From Phycisphaerales bacterium (GTDB taxonomy: Bacteria > Planctomycetota > Phycisphaerae > UBA1845 > UTPLA1): 64,000 nt of DNA. Position 1 is the first letter of the stretch. Each line of letters begins with the position of its first letter. Location of the stretch: NCBI GenBank assembly GCA_022360095.1, contig JAKSDK010001037.1, positions 248,001 to 312,000 of the forward strand, given 5' to 3'. A model generated the notes under the pieces. It saw nothing but the letters and a program-made list of their open reading frames with translations, was not told where the DNA came from and did no database searches. Of the stretch, positions 50,752-60,889 are shown in pieces. A program made the position numbers and the translations under genes.

Positions 50752-52395
50752 TTGAACCTCTGGACCGCGCTGCTCGACGTTCTAATTCTCCTGGCTGCTG
50801 CGATGCTGTTGGGTGGGCTTTGCGAGCTTCTGAAGCAAAGCGCGATTCTAGGCTATCTGCTTGCCGGCATCCTGCTTGGCCCGAATGCGCTCAATTGGAT
50901 GCCCAATCATAAGGCCGTGGCCACGATTGCGGAACTTGGCGTAGCCCTGCTTCTTTTCACCATCGGCCTTGAGTTTTCGTGGCGGCGGCTGCGGGCACTC
51001 GGCCGGACCGCCGTCGTTGGCGGCACGCTTCAAATCCTCGTCACCGGGCTCCTCACCGTAGGCTGCTGCATTCCGTTAGGACTCAGCGGACGAACGTCCG
51101 TCGTTCTCGGCGCGATCGTCGCACTGAGCAGCACGGCCTGTGTGTTGCGTCTGTTGGTTGACAGAGCGGAGATTGACAGCGTCTACGGGCGCAACGCGCT
51201 GGGAATTCTGCTTCTCCAGGACGTCGCGGTTGTCCCGCTGGTCCTGATGGTGACGATCCTCGCGGGCGAAGGTTCGGCGGAGACGCTCTGGTGGGAGATC
51301 GGCCGATCAATCGGACTCGCGGCCTTGTTGGTCGGTTTGTTTTACGTGGTTTTCAACTACGTGGTCCCAAGGCTGCTCAGCGTCAGGCAGGTGGTGCGCA
51401 ACCGCGATCTGCCGATTCTGATGGCCATGACGACGGCGATCGGCGCTTCCTGGCTGGCTCATGAAGTGCGTCTGTCGCCGGCGTTGGGCGCCTTTGTCGC
51501 AGGCATCCTTCTCGCCGAGTCGCCGTTCGCCACGCAGATCCGCGCGGACGTCAGCTCGTTGCGCGCCTTGTTTGTCACGCTCTTTTTCAGTTCCGTCGGA
51601 ATGTTGGCCGACCCGGCTTGGGCCGTCCAAAACGTCGGCGTACTGCTCGCTGTCGTGGCTGCGATCCTGGTCGGAAAAACACTCGTCACCTCTGCTGTAA
51701 CCCGATGCCTCAATCCCTCGACACCCCATGCCTTCGCCACGGGCATCTGTCTCGCTCAGGTCGGTGAGTTCTCGATTGTCCTGGCACTCGTCGCGCAAAA
51801 CGGAGCCCTGCTCGATCACAACCTATCCAACCTGGTGGTCTCCGCAGCGATTGCAACGCTCTTCTTAACACCGTACCTCGTTGGTCTCGCTCCACATGCG
51901 ATTCGGATGTTTGCCGCGACCGGGCGCGGTAAGTCCGGCATCGCACAAAGCGAAGTCACGGCGGATGCCTCAGACGCCGTCAAAAATCGAATTGTGATTG
52001 TCGGATTCGGCCCTGCCGGGCAATGTGTGACCGAGGTCCTGATGAAAGAACACCAATCCGACATGGTTGTCCTGGAGTTGAATCGAAGATCAGCCTCCGT
52101 GGCGAAGGGGCTCGGACTTCGGACTTATATTGCCGACGCCACGAGCCCCGGTGTGTTGGATCACATCGGCATCGCGACGGCCGAAGTCGTCGTGGTCACC
52201 GTTCCCGATCCGACGTCCGCGCTCCGCATCACTGAGCTGGTTCGTTCACTGGCCCCCAACGCCGTCATCATCGTCCGCGCACGATATCACATCCGGCGTT
52301 GGGAATTAGCCCTTGCCGGGGCGACCGTCATTGTGGATGAGGAAGAACAGGTCGGACGCCGAATCGCCGATGAGGTTAACAAACAGTTTGAGTAA
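50752..52395 (+). CDS. CPA2-family cation/proton antiporter with C-terminal RCK (TrkA-N) domain
   Basis: A 547-residue Kef/YbaL-type transporter. About twelve hydrophobic helices cover residues 1-385 (ILAAAMLLGGLCELLKQSAI, LGYLLAGILLGPNALNW, VGEFSIVLALVAQNG). The cytoplasmic tail has the nucleotide-binding motif IVIVGFGPAGQCV and LELNRRSASVAKGLG, typical of TrkA-N. It exchanges K+ or Na+ for H+. A TTG at 50752 is used, with AAAGGA eight bases before. It follows the fluoride genes by about 100 bases; a shared operon is possible but not certain. Confidence 0.9.
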   Translation: MNLWTALLDVLILLAAAMLLGGLCELLKQSAILGYLLAGILLGPNALNWMPNHKAVATIAELGVALLLFTIGLEFSWRRLRALGRTAVVGGTLQILVTGLLTVGCCIPLGLSGRTSVVLGAIVALSSTACVLRLLVDRAEIDSVYGRNALGILLLQDVAVVPLVLMVTILAGEGSAETLWWEIGRSIGLAALLVGLFYVVFNYVVPRLLSVRQVVRNRDLPILMAMTTAIGASWLAHEVRLSPALGAFVAGILLAESPFATQIRADVSSLRALFVTLFFSSVGMLADPAWAVQNVGVLLAVVAAILVGKTLVTSAVTRCLNPSTPHAFATGICLAQVGEFSIVLALVAQNGALLDHNLSNLVVSAAIATLFLTPYLVGLAPHAIRMFAATGRGKSGIAQSEVTADASDAVKNRIVIVGFGPAGQCVTEVLMKEHQSDMVVLELNRRSASVAKGLGLRTYIADATSPGVLDHIGIATAEVVVVTVPDPTSALRITELVRSLAPNAVIIVRARYHIRRWELALAGATVIVDEEEQVGRRIADEVNKQFE

Positions 52396-52399
52396 TGCG

Positions 52400-53122
52400 T
52401 TAGTACGTCTCCGGCCCCCTCGTAATACGTGGTATCGGAGTCCCGGGAGGAATGCACTCGGAGGCAACGTCTTCGGCGCGGCCGAGTCCGAATTGCTCGC
52501 GGAGGGCCGCGAGCTTCGCGATCTCCTCCGGGGGCAAATCGCGAACACGGCCGAGTTGATGAGCCATGAATAGAACCTGTGCACCGTGTTCGAGTTTTTC
52601 GAGCTTGAACAGCGCATCGGTCGGCGATTTGCCCACCGTCAATGAACCGTGACGATCCAGGATGAGCGCGTCGTGCTGTCTTATCAGTTCGCGCACCGCG
52701 ACGGCGCCTTCTTCAGTTGCGGGCGTGGCATAGTCCGTGACCGGCACCTGGCCGAACGAGATGATGACCTCGGGCAGGGCACACTGGGACATGGCCACGC
52801 CGGCAACGGTGAGGGCAATCGTCGTCGGAGGGTGGGCATGAATGGCGGCCATGACGTCCGGGCGCCGGGCGTAAGCGGCCAGGTGCATCCAGCGTTCACT
52901 GGAAGGCTTCTGTGAGCCGTTTAGCGCCATCCCGTTTTGATCCATGATGGTTAGCTCATCCGGCTTCAACATGCCGAGGCAAGTGCCGCTGGGTGAGATG
53001 AGAAAGCGATCATCACTCAGGCGCACGGAGATATTGCCATCGGTTCCGGCCACGAGACCGCGTTCATGGACGTGCCGGCCGATATCGCAGATTTCTCGTC
53101 GCAATTGCCATTCAGTTGGCAT
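52400..53122 (-). CDS. Class II aldolase/adducin-family enzyme (fuculose-phosphate aldolase-like)
   Basis: A 240-residue enzyme of the zinc-dependent class II aldolase family. Motifs are present: GTDGNISVRLSDDRFLISPS, KPSSERWMHLAAYARRPDV with the metal-near Glu, AIHAHPPTTIALT with histidine ligands, and LDRHGSLTVGKSPTDALFKL with the third histidine. Related enzymes split sugar phosphates such as L-fuculose-1-phosphate, or act as decarboxylases or dehydratases (MtnB). Substrate cannot be assigned. ATG at 53122 gives a better N-terminus than the TTG at 53137. Divergent from the PQQ-like gene. Confidence 0.85.
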   Translation of the reverse strand: MPTEWQLRREICDIGRHVHERGLVAGTDGNISVRLSDDRFLISPSGTCLGMLKPDELTIMDQNGMALNGSQKPSSERWMHLAAYARRPDVMAAIHAHPPTTIALTVAGVAMSQCALPEVIISFGQVPVTDYATPATEEGAVAVRELIRQHDALILDRHGSLTVGKSPTDALFKLEKLEHGAQVLFMAHQLGRVRDLPPEEIAKLAALREQFGLGRAEDVASECIPPGTPIPRITRGPETY

Positions 53123-53273
53123 GGTCAAATGATCCAAGGATACCGAAAATCAGGTTGAAACGTAAGTGTGCATCATCCGTGTTGCCGTGTCGAAAAGTAC
53201 TCACTAGCATTTTAGATAATAAATGAAAAGAAAGACGTTCGTTCAATGTCTCACAATCCATAAGGAGGATCTT

Positions 53274-54479
53274 ATGCCCATTCTTCGATGCATTCTCGTG
53301 GTCTTGTCGGTCGTGTTGATCTTGGCCTGCCCATCCTATGGCGAGGATTGGCCGAACTGGCGGGGACCAACCTACAACGGACACAGTTCGGAGAAGGGGT
53401 TCAAAACAAACTGGGACGGGGATCTTGAAACGGTGTGGGAGCATCCGATCGGAGCCGGGTACAGCGGGATCGTCATCGCCAAGGGGCGAGCATACACCTG
53501 TGGACAACCGGGGAAGAAGCAGGTCCTGTACTGCTTCGATGCCGACTCGGGGAAAGTGATCTGGGAGAAGGCGTTTGAGCCGAGATACCGTAACCACGTC
53601 TGGAACGGTCCACGGACCACGCCGACCGTCCACAAGGGACGCGTATATATCCTGGGGGCCAAAGGCAAACTGGCGTGCTTTGACGCTACGGACGGCGAGG
53701 AGAAGTGGTCGAGGAACTTCGATCACGTCCCGCAGTGGGGCTACAGCGGGTCCGTGCTGATTCAGGGGAAACTGGCCCTCGTGACCGCCGGAGGGCAATA
53801 CGGAGGCCTTCGTGCACTCAATCGAAAGACGGGCAAGGAACTCTGGAAGTGCGGCACGGATGGTGACTCGGGCTATTCGACGCCTTACCCCTTCGAATTC
53901 GAGGGCACGAAGTATGTATGCGGATTCCTGGGCAAAAGCGTTTCGATCGCAGACCTCAAGACGGGCAAAGAAGTCCTCAGCATGCCCTGGGAGACCGAAT
54001 GGAAAGTCAATGCGGCGACGCCGATCTACCATGACGGGTATCTATTTCTGAGTTCGGGCTATCAGACGGGGTGTGCCGTATATAAGCTGTCGAAGAGCGG
54101 CAAAGCGCTTAAAGCGACCCAAGTCTGGCGAAGCAAGAAAATGCGAAACAAGTTTCAAACGCCGGTCCTTCATGATGGATATCTGTATTCGTTTGATCAG
54201 AAGGGCTTCAAGTGCCTTGATTTCATGACCGGCGACGTGCGGTGGAGTCACCGGGGCGGCGAGCATGCGCATGGTTCCGTGATACTCGCCAACGATCATC
54301 TCGTGGCTTTGACGCAAGACGGCCTGCTAAGAATCGGCAAGGCGTCGCCGGAGAGCTTCCACGCGGTAGGCGAGGCCCAGATTCTAACCGGCCAATGCTG
54401 GACCGTGCCGACATTGTCCGACGGCCGTATTTACGCGCGAAATCACAAGAAGATCGTTTGTATTGATCTACGTTCATGA
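53274..54479 (+). CDS. Secreted PQQ-type beta-propeller protein
   Basis: A 401-residue exported protein. A signal peptide of about 22 residues (CILVVLSVVLILACPSYG) is followed by EDWPNWRGPTYNG, then repeats of the form L-Y-C-F-D-x-x-x-G-K-x-x-W, such as LYCFDADSGKVIWEK and LRALNRKTGKELWKC. Such propellers may be outer-membrane assembly scaffolds or bind quinone or sugars; a catalytic role is not shown. AAGGAGG lies seven bases before ATG 53274. It converges with the FtsX-like gene. Confidence 0.87.
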   Translation: MPILRCILVVLSVVLILACPSYGEDWPNWRGPTYNGHSSEKGFKTNWDGDLETVWEHPIGAGYSGIVIAKGRAYTCGQPGKKQVLYCFDADSGKVIWEKAFEPRYRNHVWNGPRTTPTVHKGRVYILGAKGKLACFDATDGEEKWSRNFDHVPQWGYSGSVLIQGKLALVTAGGQYGGLRALNRKTGKELWKCGTDGDSGYSTPYPFEFEGTKYVCGFLGKSVSIADLKTGKEVLSMPWETEWKVNAATPIYHDGYLFLSSGYQTGCAVYKLSKSGKALKATQVWRSKKMRNKFQTPVLHDGYLYSFDQKGFKCLDFMTGDVRWSHRGGEHAHGSVILANDHLVALTQDGLLRIGKASPESFHAVGEAQILTGQCWTVPTLSDGRIYARNHKKIVCIDLRS

Positions 54480-54491
54480 ACTGCCGGCTCA

Positions 54492-57400
54492 CTATTCTGC
54501 CCGCAACGCCGGGAGCAAAGGGGTTTTCAGCGTCGAGCGTAATGCGACGATGCCCGAGAGCAAGCCTGCAAGAAGAACGAGCAGCAGCGTAAATCCGAGT
54601 GACGCCCAGGGAATCTGTCCGGCGTGTTCGGCGGCGTGAGGCGTGACGGCGAGCAAAGCCGACAGTCCCCCGATGAATAATCCGGCGATCAGGAGTGAGG
54701 CGTTCTCCGCCAGCACCATCCATCCGAGGCCGCTTTGGCGATGGCCCAGCGCGCGCAACAGCGCCAGTTCACGACGTCGTTCCAGGACGTTGCGGAGCAT
54801 CACGGCGGCAAGGCCCAAAGTGCCCAGGATCAATCCCAAGCCGCCAAGGGTCTGGAAAGTGGACATGTAAGTGTTCTCCACCGCGCGGTATTCGTTGAGT
54901 CGATCGATTGTCGATTCCACGTCGAATCCATGGTCATTGAGATCGCGCTCCAGGGCTTGAGACAGTTTTTTCGTGTCGGCAGGCGAGGCTTCGATGAGAG
55001 CAAATTGGTAACCGTTCACCGACGGGAACAATTCGACGAATTGAGGCTCAGCGATGACCAGCTCGCTTTGAAGAACACTTCCCGCGAGCATCGCAACGAT
55101 TCGCAGCTTTCGTTGTCGGCCGCGCTCGTCCGTGACGACCATATCGTCTCCGAGGCCGAGCTTGATCAACCATGTGAGCGTGTTGGCATCACCGATGGCC
55201 GGGATGGCCCCGTCCTCGAAGACACGGTTCAGCAGTCTCCAGGGATTGGCTTTTTCCTCCGGCGAGGTCGCCAGGGTCTTGCTGAAATCGAAACCGCCGC
55301 GTGCGATCATGGCCTTCGGAGCGCCGAGTATGTTGGGCCGTGTGACCTGATAAAGATTGAGGCAACTGGCGTCATCACCCGGTTTGAGTCTAAGTGTCGT
55401 AGCCGTGGCATCATTCAGCAGTCCCTTGGTCCCCTCCGTAAGATTCAAGGCTTCGCGGCCGGTCGCGGTGTTTAGGTCGTAGTGCAAAGGGACGACGGCG
55501 TGGGCCAGGAGCGAAAAACCGCCGGTGCCGCCGTCTTTGGCAAGGGCATTCTGATCGACCGTCCGACGGCTGGCGCCGACGGCGATGATGACGAAGCTGG
55601 CGCAGGCAATGAGCCCCGCCGTCAGCAGACTGCGTGCACGATGGCGTCCGGCGTTGCGTAATCCCAGACGGCACATGGCGGCAGTTCCGGCTGATCGAAT
55701 CAGCGACCGGCGGTCTCGATTCAGCCATATCGACAGTCCGGCCAGTCCGGCGATCAGCAAGGCCGTGCCGCCGCCGAAGAACGCGTACTCCTTCGGAACC
55801 CCGTCGGAAGCAAACGGTAAGATCAACGCCGTGACACCGAGGGCCAAGGTGATGACCAGGATCATTCGCGAAACCCGCCCTCGATTTGCCGAAGACTTCG
55901 CCCGGTCCGATTGAATCACGCCTGCGAGCAGTGCTCGTGGTGAGATCTTCGTCAAACCGCGAAGAGACCATGCAACGGAAATCAGGGCGATCACGAAGCT
56001 CGCGAGATACCCGATGACGAGACTCATCCACGAAACATGAAGCTGAAGAAACGGGGCGTTGACGGCTTCGGCCCACCAGGAGCGCAGTCCGGCCAACATC
56101 AACCACGCGTAGCCGATCGCACCAAGCAAACCGAGTGCAGAGCCGAGATCGGCGAGGATGGCCCCTTCGATCAGAAAAAGCCAATAGACGCGCTTCGTGT
56201 TGTAGCCGGTGGCGAGGAGTAGACCGACCTCGCCGGCCCGCCGCTCGACGCCGAGGCGAAAGATGAGGGCGACCAGCATCGTCGCGGCGGCAATTAGAAA
56301 GAAGCTGAACCCGATGAACAATCCGCTGAACTCCGTGCTGCCTGCGCCGGCTTCGAGCGCGCGTTGCCTGACCGGCTCGAAGCGCAGACCGAGTTGAGCG
56401 GGATCGAGTTGCTCGAGCAGGAGACGTTCAAATTCGGAAGCGGCCAATGGCATATGAGCATCCGCCACTCGCCTTGGCGTGACGTGCATCGCGGTCAAGC
56501 GCCCGAAACGGCTGTTCGCCTCCGTCCAAAGCCGAATCCCGGTCTCCAGGGCAATGAAAGCCTTTGGGGAGCCTTTGTGCGTATTCCAATAGTCCTCATC
56601 CCGCTCTCGAATGCGGCTCATATCGATCTTGAAGGATGGCGGCGGGTCCCAGTCGGCAATGGTCCTGGCATTGCTGATGCCCTCGAAATTCGGCATGAAA
56701 CCCGGATCGGCGGTAGGGTCCATCGGAAGAATCGCGGACAACCTGAACTCGGCCTGCTCCGTTTCGAGACGGCCGAAGGCGCCTGAGACGTAGTATTCGA
56801 TTCTGATCGTGTCGCCGATACCTGCCCCCAGATCATCCGCGGCCCATTGGTTCAACGCGATCTCATTCGCAGCCAGCTTTGGATAGGGTTCGCCGAGGCT
56901 GGTGGAAATCGCGGTGATCGTCGAATACGGAATCTCGCGGACGAACTTGTTCGAGCCTTCCTCGTCGAGCAGAGCAATCGTGTTGGCAAGATAGGTTAGG
57001 ACCGGTTCGGGGCGTTGAGAGAGCGTCCGAGCGGCATCATAGGCGGCAGCCTCAACGGGAGGTTCGAGCAAGAGGCGATTCGTTTCCAACGCGAAATAGC
57101 CGCGCTGCTCATCCGGACGGAGACGTAAGTGATAATCATCCAGACGATCATGCCTGGCCAACAGTGAATTGAGGGTCTCGCCCGGTATTGCTGAGAGAGA
57201 GTCCGTCGCGCGATCCTTGGCGGCGATCAGAATCGCATTGGCTCGTCCTTCTTGTTGAAGGGTGCGCTGAATTGTTTTCAACGGAATGAAGGCATTTCGA
57301 GGCGTGAACTGGTCCGGCCTGAGGCTGAAATTTCCCAGGGCGTCGCCATCGATGATTCGATGGACCTTTAGCCGAACTGAAACGGAAGCATCGTCGGGCC

Positions 57401-57920
57401 GACCGAGCAGAGTCTCGGTGGGAACGAAGCTGTGTTTTTCGATTCGTAACAGAACATCGTCGCCGACATGGATATCCAGCTCGTCCGCCAAATGGCGATT
57501 TAGCACGACGGACCGATCGGGCATATCGGATGCGGTCTTTTCCGTTCCGAAATCAAGTTTCCAGAACCGCTCGTCGACGCCGTAAAGGTTGATCCCGCTG
57601 ACGAGGGTCTGGTTCGTCGCGTGCTTGATGGCGGCCTGCAGCGTGATGATCGGTACGGCCTCGTCGAATCCGGCCGTGAACGCGTCTTCCGCCGAAACCT
57701 CGTCCGTCAGGGCTTCACGAATGAAACGCGGGGCGGTCAGCGCGTAATCAACCGGTCCCAGTCGTTTCAACGCCAGATCGCGCAGACTGCCGCGCATCGA
57801 GTCACCGACGAGCAGAGCACCGGTCAACGCGGCCGTTGCGGCCACGACACAAAGCATGACCGCCAAGTTGGTTCGCCAATGATAGGCAAGGCTGTTGCGA
57901 TAAACCGCTAACGGGTGCAA
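54492..57920 (-). CDS. Giant FtsX-like ABC permease
   Basis: A 1142-residue permease of the MacB/FtsX family. The N-terminus (NSLAYHWRTNLAVMLCVVAA, then LLVGDSMRGSLRDLAL) gives a first helix and a long periplasmic domain. Two sets of helices follow, around 545-720 and 985-1120, the second with RNVLERRRELALLRALGHRQ, a cytoplasmic loop of the family, so it has a duplicated permease plan. It overlaps the start of the LolD-like gene by 13 bases, so the two form an export or mechanotransmission complex. The substrate, perhaps a lipoprotein or envelope component, is unknown. Confidence 0.87.
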   Translation of the reverse strand: MHPLAVYRNSLAYHWRTNLAVMLCVVAATAALTGALLVGDSMRGSLRDLALKRLGPVDYALTAPRFIREALTDEVSAEDAFTAGFDEAVPIITLQAAIKHATNQTLVSGINLYGVDERFWKLDFGTEKTASDMPDRSVVLNRHLADELDIHVGDDVLLRIEKHSFVPTETLLGRPDDASVSVRLKVHRIIDGDALGNFSLRPDQFTPRNAFIPLKTIQRTLQQEGRANAILIAAKDRATDSLSAIPGETLNSLLARHDRLDDYHLRLRPDEQRGYFALETNRLLLEPPVEAAAYDAARTLSQRPEPVLTYLANTIALLDEEGSNKFVREIPYSTITAISTSLGEPYPKLAANEIALNQWAADDLGAGIGDTIRIEYYVSGAFGRLETEQAEFRLSAILPMDPTADPGFMPNFEGISNARTIADWDPPPSFKIDMSRIRERDEDYWNTHKGSPKAFIALETGIRLWTEANSRFGRLTAMHVTPRRVADAHMPLAASEFERLLLEQLDPAQLGLRFEPVRQRALEAGAGSTEFSGLFIGFSFFLIAAATMLVALIFRLGVERRAGEVGLLLATGYNTKRVYWLFLIEGAILADLGSALGLLGAIGYAWLMLAGLRSWWAEAVNAPFLQLHVSWMSLVIGYLASFVIALISVAWSLRGLTKISPRALLAGVIQSDRAKSSANRGRVSRMILVITLALGVTALILPFASDGVPKEYAFFGGGTALLIAGLAGLSIWLNRDRRSLIRSAGTAAMCRLGLRNAGRHRARSLLTAGLIACASFVIIAVGASRRTVDQNALAKDGGTGGFSLLAHAVVPLHYDLNTATGREALNLTEGTKGLLNDATATTLRLKPGDDASCLNLYQVTRPNILGAPKAMIARGGFDFSKTLATSPEEKANPWRLLNRVFEDGAIPAIGDANTLTWLIKLGLGDDMVVTDERGRQRKLRIVAMLAGSVLQSELVIAEPQFVELFPSVNGYQFALIEASPADTKKLSQALERDLNDHGFDVESTIDRLNEYRAVENTYMSTFQTLGGLGLILGTLGLAAVMLRNVLERRRELALLRALGHRQSGLGWMVLAENASLLIAGLFIGGLSALLAVTPHAAEHAGQIPWASLGFTLLLVLLAGLLSGIVALRSTLKTPLLPALRAE

Positions 57921-58582
57921 AGCGTACCGTCCTGCAATTCATATTGCCGTTCGAACCGTGAAGCAAGAGCGGTGCTGTGCGTGACAACCACCAGGATCGT
58001 GCTCTCCGAGCGATGGAGATCGAGCAACAATTCCGTCACGGATTCGGCGGTGTTACGATCCAGGTTGCCCGTTGGCTCGTCGGCGAGGACGACGGCGGGG
58101 CCATTGATCATGGCCCTGGCAATCGCGACGCGCTGTCGCTCACCGCCGGAAAGTTCAGCCGGCCGGTGGTCAAGACGATCGGACAGTCCCACGCGATCCA
58201 ACAAGTCTTGTGCCCTTGCGACGCCGTTTCCTGTTTGCTTCTCGGCGAGTGTCGGGATCAACACATTTTCCAGAACGGAGCAATGCGGCAGGAGGTGATG
58301 ATCTTGAAAAATGAAGCCGATCCGCCGGTTTCGAAATCGAGCGAGGTCCGGCTCCAAAAATGTAAACGGATTGCAGTGATCGATGGTGAGTTCGCCGCCG
58401 GTCGGATTTTCCAAAGTGCCGAGGATGTTCAGGAAAGTGCTTTTTCCGCAACCGGACGGTCCCATGATCGCCGCGGTTTCGCCGGCGTTTAGCGTCAGTG
58501 ACGCCCCGCGCAGGACGCTAAGGGAACCCCGTGCGGTGGGATAGTCCTTGACAAGGGCGTTCGCATGAAGGGTAGCGGTCAT
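57908..58582 (-). CDS. LolD/MacB-type ABC transporter ATP-binding protein
   Basis: A 224-residue ATPase. Walker A GPSGCGKSTFLNIL, the Q-loop GFIFQDHHLLPH, signature LSGGERQRVAIARAM and Walker B VVLADEPTGNLDRN are all complete. It pairs with the FtsX-like permease encoded next, whose start it overlaps. ATG at 58582 overlaps the stop of the glycosyltransferase gene as ATGA, so the three genes form one operon. Confidence 0.94.
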   Translation of the reverse strand: MTATLHANALVKDYPTARGSLSVLRGASLTLNAGETAAIMGPSGCGKSTFLNILGTLENPTGGELTIDHCNPFTFLEPDLARFRNRRIGFIFQDHHLLPHCSVLENVLIPTLAEKQTGNGVARAQDLLDRVGLSDRLDHRPAELSGGERQRVAIARAMINGPAVVLADEPTGNLDRNTAESVTELLLDLHRSESTILVVVTHSTALASRFERQYELQDGTLCTR

Positions 58583-59886
58583 GCACTTCCTAACTGCGAC
58601 GGACGAGTGTTTGCACAGGATTCGAAAACGTCCCATGCTCTATCCGCCATGGCCTCATCGGTGAACGAAGCACAGACGGCGTCGCGCCCGGATTGACCGA
58701 GTTTTTCTCGTAATTGAGCGTCGTTCATTAACTTCGTGATGCAGTCCGCCAACGACTTCGGATCATCGGGTTCGCAAAGAAGACCTCCGCCGGTGGATTC
58801 AATGAATTCGGGGAACGTCCCATGTCGAGGTTGAACAACGGGGATCCCCTGTGACATGGCTTCAAGAACGTAGAGTCCCTTCGCTTCCCGATAGACCGTC
58901 GGCACGGAAAGCACGTCAATCGAGCGAAGCATGCGATACTTCTCGGATCGGTCCACTTCGCCAAGGTAGTCGATGAAACGATCAAGCTTATGGTCGGTCA
59001 TTTGCGACTGAAGCGCCGTAAAATATGGGCGATCCGCTCCGCCGAGGTAACCCGCCACTTTCAGACGACATTCTCGTCCATCCCGGTGCAATAGGCGAAA
59101 TGCCTCGAGAAGCAAGTGGAGCCCTTTGTCTGAGCAGATGCGCGCAAGATACCCGATGGTGAAAGGCCGGCTTGCTGCAGGCGGGGGGGCGTCCTGATGA
59201 TCTTCGACGCGAATGCCGAGAGGAACCTGATGGATACGATCCGGGGCGATTCCGAAACGCTCTTTCGCATAATTGGAGTAGTATCGGCTGACCGACAGGA
59301 AAGCATCCACGTCGCGACCGCGATCTCGGATCAGGGCAAACGTCTCGGACTGAAACGGCTCGGGTAGTTTTTCGATCAGAATGTCCTCACCCGTCAGTGT
59401 GCAAACGACGGGAATACCGAGTTCCTGTCGAATGCGCCGCGCCAGTCCCACGAAAAAAGCATTGGGCAAATGGACAAGGCTGGGCTGCAGTTCGATCAGG
59501 CCCTGGAGGAGCTTCGAAAGTTCCCGTTTCTGGTCTCCGTCCTCCCCCTTCAATATCGAAAGTGTCAGCGGGGCCGCCGTTTCCAAGGATGTTGATCCGG
59601 CCCTTTTCATGGCACGTCGCAGTAAGGTGGGATGATCCAAAAGCCGATCCACCGGTCTGGGTAGATGTCGGAAGAGGGCGTTCTTTTGCTGCAGGTAGAT
59701 GTTGATGCCGCCATAATAAACACGGTCCTGGCTGACGTCCGGTTCATCCGTGCGGATGGGGGAGTAAACGGGGATCAGGACGACGTCGCGGCCTTTGCGT
59801 ATGAGGGCGGCAGCGAGTGTGTTGTCACGCATGCAGCTTCCGCAATACATGCCTCCGGCTCCGGCGGTGAGATAAGCGACCCTCAT
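58579..59886 (-). CDS. Family 4 glycosyltransferase
   Basis: A 435-residue GT-B enzyme. The N-terminal half starts MRVAYLTAGAGGMYCGSCMR; the C-terminal half has IGYLARICSDKGLHLLLEAF, and EAKGLYVLEAMSQGIPVVQP with the EX7E-type motif of retaining family 4 enzymes. Two cysteines in GMYCGSCMRDN are unusual. The ATG at 59886 has AAAGGA before it. Its coupling to an ABC exporter suggests a role in making or displaying an envelope glycan, though the sugar is unknown. Confidence 0.88.
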   Translation of the reverse strand: MRVAYLTAGAGGMYCGSCMRDNTLAAALIRKGRDVVLIPVYSPIRTDEPDVSQDRVYYGGINIYLQQKNALFRHLPRPVDRLLDHPTLLRRAMKRAGSTSLETAAPLTLSILKGEDGDQKRELSKLLQGLIELQPSLVHLPNAFFVGLARRIRQELGIPVVCTLTGEDILIEKLPEPFQSETFALIRDRGRDVDAFLSVSRYYSNYAKERFGIAPDRIHQVPLGIRVEDHQDAPPPAASRPFTIGYLARICSDKGLHLLLEAFRLLHRDGRECRLKVAGYLGGADRPYFTALQSQMTDHKLDRFIDYLGEVDRSEKYRMLRSIDVLSVPTVYREAKGLYVLEAMSQGIPVVQPRHGTFPEFIESTGGGLLCEPDDPKSLADCITKLMNDAQLREKLGQSGRDAVCASFTDEAMADRAWDVFESCANTRPSQLGSA

Positions 59887-60033
59887 ATGATCCTTTTGCC
59901 AGCGCATGAACAGGGCCGCCACTGCCGGACGGCCCGTGATTTCGAGTTTGATTGTAGTCCTGATTTCAAGATGTGGCGACAGGACATGTGTATGGGCAAG
60001 GCGCGGGTCGCCGATGCCCTATCGGGAGAAAGA

Positions 60034-60058
60034 CATGCCCGTGCGGGGGACGGGCATG
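60034..60058 (-). terminator. Hairpin downstream of the tail-anchored protein gene
   Basis: Arms CATGCCCGT (60034-60042) and ACGGGCATG (60050-60058) pair perfectly over nine bases. On the minus strand TCTTTCTC follows, suggesting a terminator for the gene ending at 60082. Confidence 0.55.
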
Positions 60059-60081
60059 CCGCTCACGACAGGATAACTGAG

Positions 60082-60789
60082 TTAGCGACGTCGTCTTCGG
60101 AGGCTTCGCTTCATGCCGACAAACATCAACGACATCGTGGCGAAAGACAGAATGCTGAAGAAATTTCCACAACTGTTGGGCGTTGGCAACGGGGGAACGT
60201 CGGCTTCCGACTCAGCGATGTTCGTATTGACATTGCAGGTATAGGTGAACTCGAACGGTTCGGCCGGGTTCGATTCGTTCTCGAACTGGCCGCTGCCTTC
60301 CCATTGCAGCTCAACGTTCTGGGCATTGTTGGCGCCGCCCCTGACGGTTCCTCGCGAAGTCGCGGGCAGGATTTCCGGAGAACTGAACCCGAAAGTTGAC
60401 AGGTCATTCGCGAACGTGATCTCGTACACATCATTCGTGACGAAAGTCTGAGATTGCGGATCGTATGTGCCGTTTGATTCCAGGATGCGGACCTGAATTC
60501 TCCCGGTCGTTATGCCCAGAGGCAGGGTCAACGATTCGATCTGCTGATTGTAATCCGTGAACCGTGCGGCCCCGGTCTCATCATCAATTTCGAGGTTGAA
60601 CCGTGTGTAGAAGACATTCGATGTGGAAGAGATGCCGAGCCCGGGGAAATTGAGCGAAAAGTCGGTGACGACCTCGCTGTTCTCGAAAGCATTCAAAACG
60701 TTGACTTCGGCACGGACATCGCCAACAACAAAGAGACTGCTCAATGCGACCAGAACGCAGGCGACAATCGACTGATGAAGCTTCATCAT
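60082..60789 (-). CDS. Secreted protein with Cys/hydrophobic/poly-Arg C-terminal tail
   Basis: A 235-residue exported protein. The signal peptide is about residues 1-28 (VACVLVALSSLFVVGDVRA). The body is beta-rich and has no known domain. The C-terminus has the plan PPLPTPNSCG, a hydrophobic stretch (SILSFATMSLMFVGM) and KRSLRRRRR, the layout of C-terminal sorting tails (PEP-CTERM, MYXO-CTERM class) that are processed at the membrane. The Pro-rich and Cys motif differs from the usual PEP. AGGAG lies before ATG 60789. Confidence 0.78.
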   Translation of the reverse strand: MMKLHQSIVACVLVALSSLFVVGDVRAEVNVLNAFENSEVVTDFSLNFPGLGISSTSNVFYTRFNLEIDDETGAARFTDYNQQIESLTLPLGITTGRIQVRILESNGTYDPQSQTFVTNDVYEITFANDLSTFGFSSPEILPATSRGTVRGGANNAQNVELQWEGSGQFENESNPAEPFEFTYTCNVNTNIAESEADVPPLPTPNSCGNFFSILSFATMSLMFVGMKRSLRRRRR

Positions 60790-60889
60790 CACGGGCTCCT
60801 TATTCCTAGAAAAGTTCTGATGATGCCGGAACATGGGATTCGCACAAATCTCCACCACGGTCCGGCGGCTCGCCGTTTATCATAACAAC

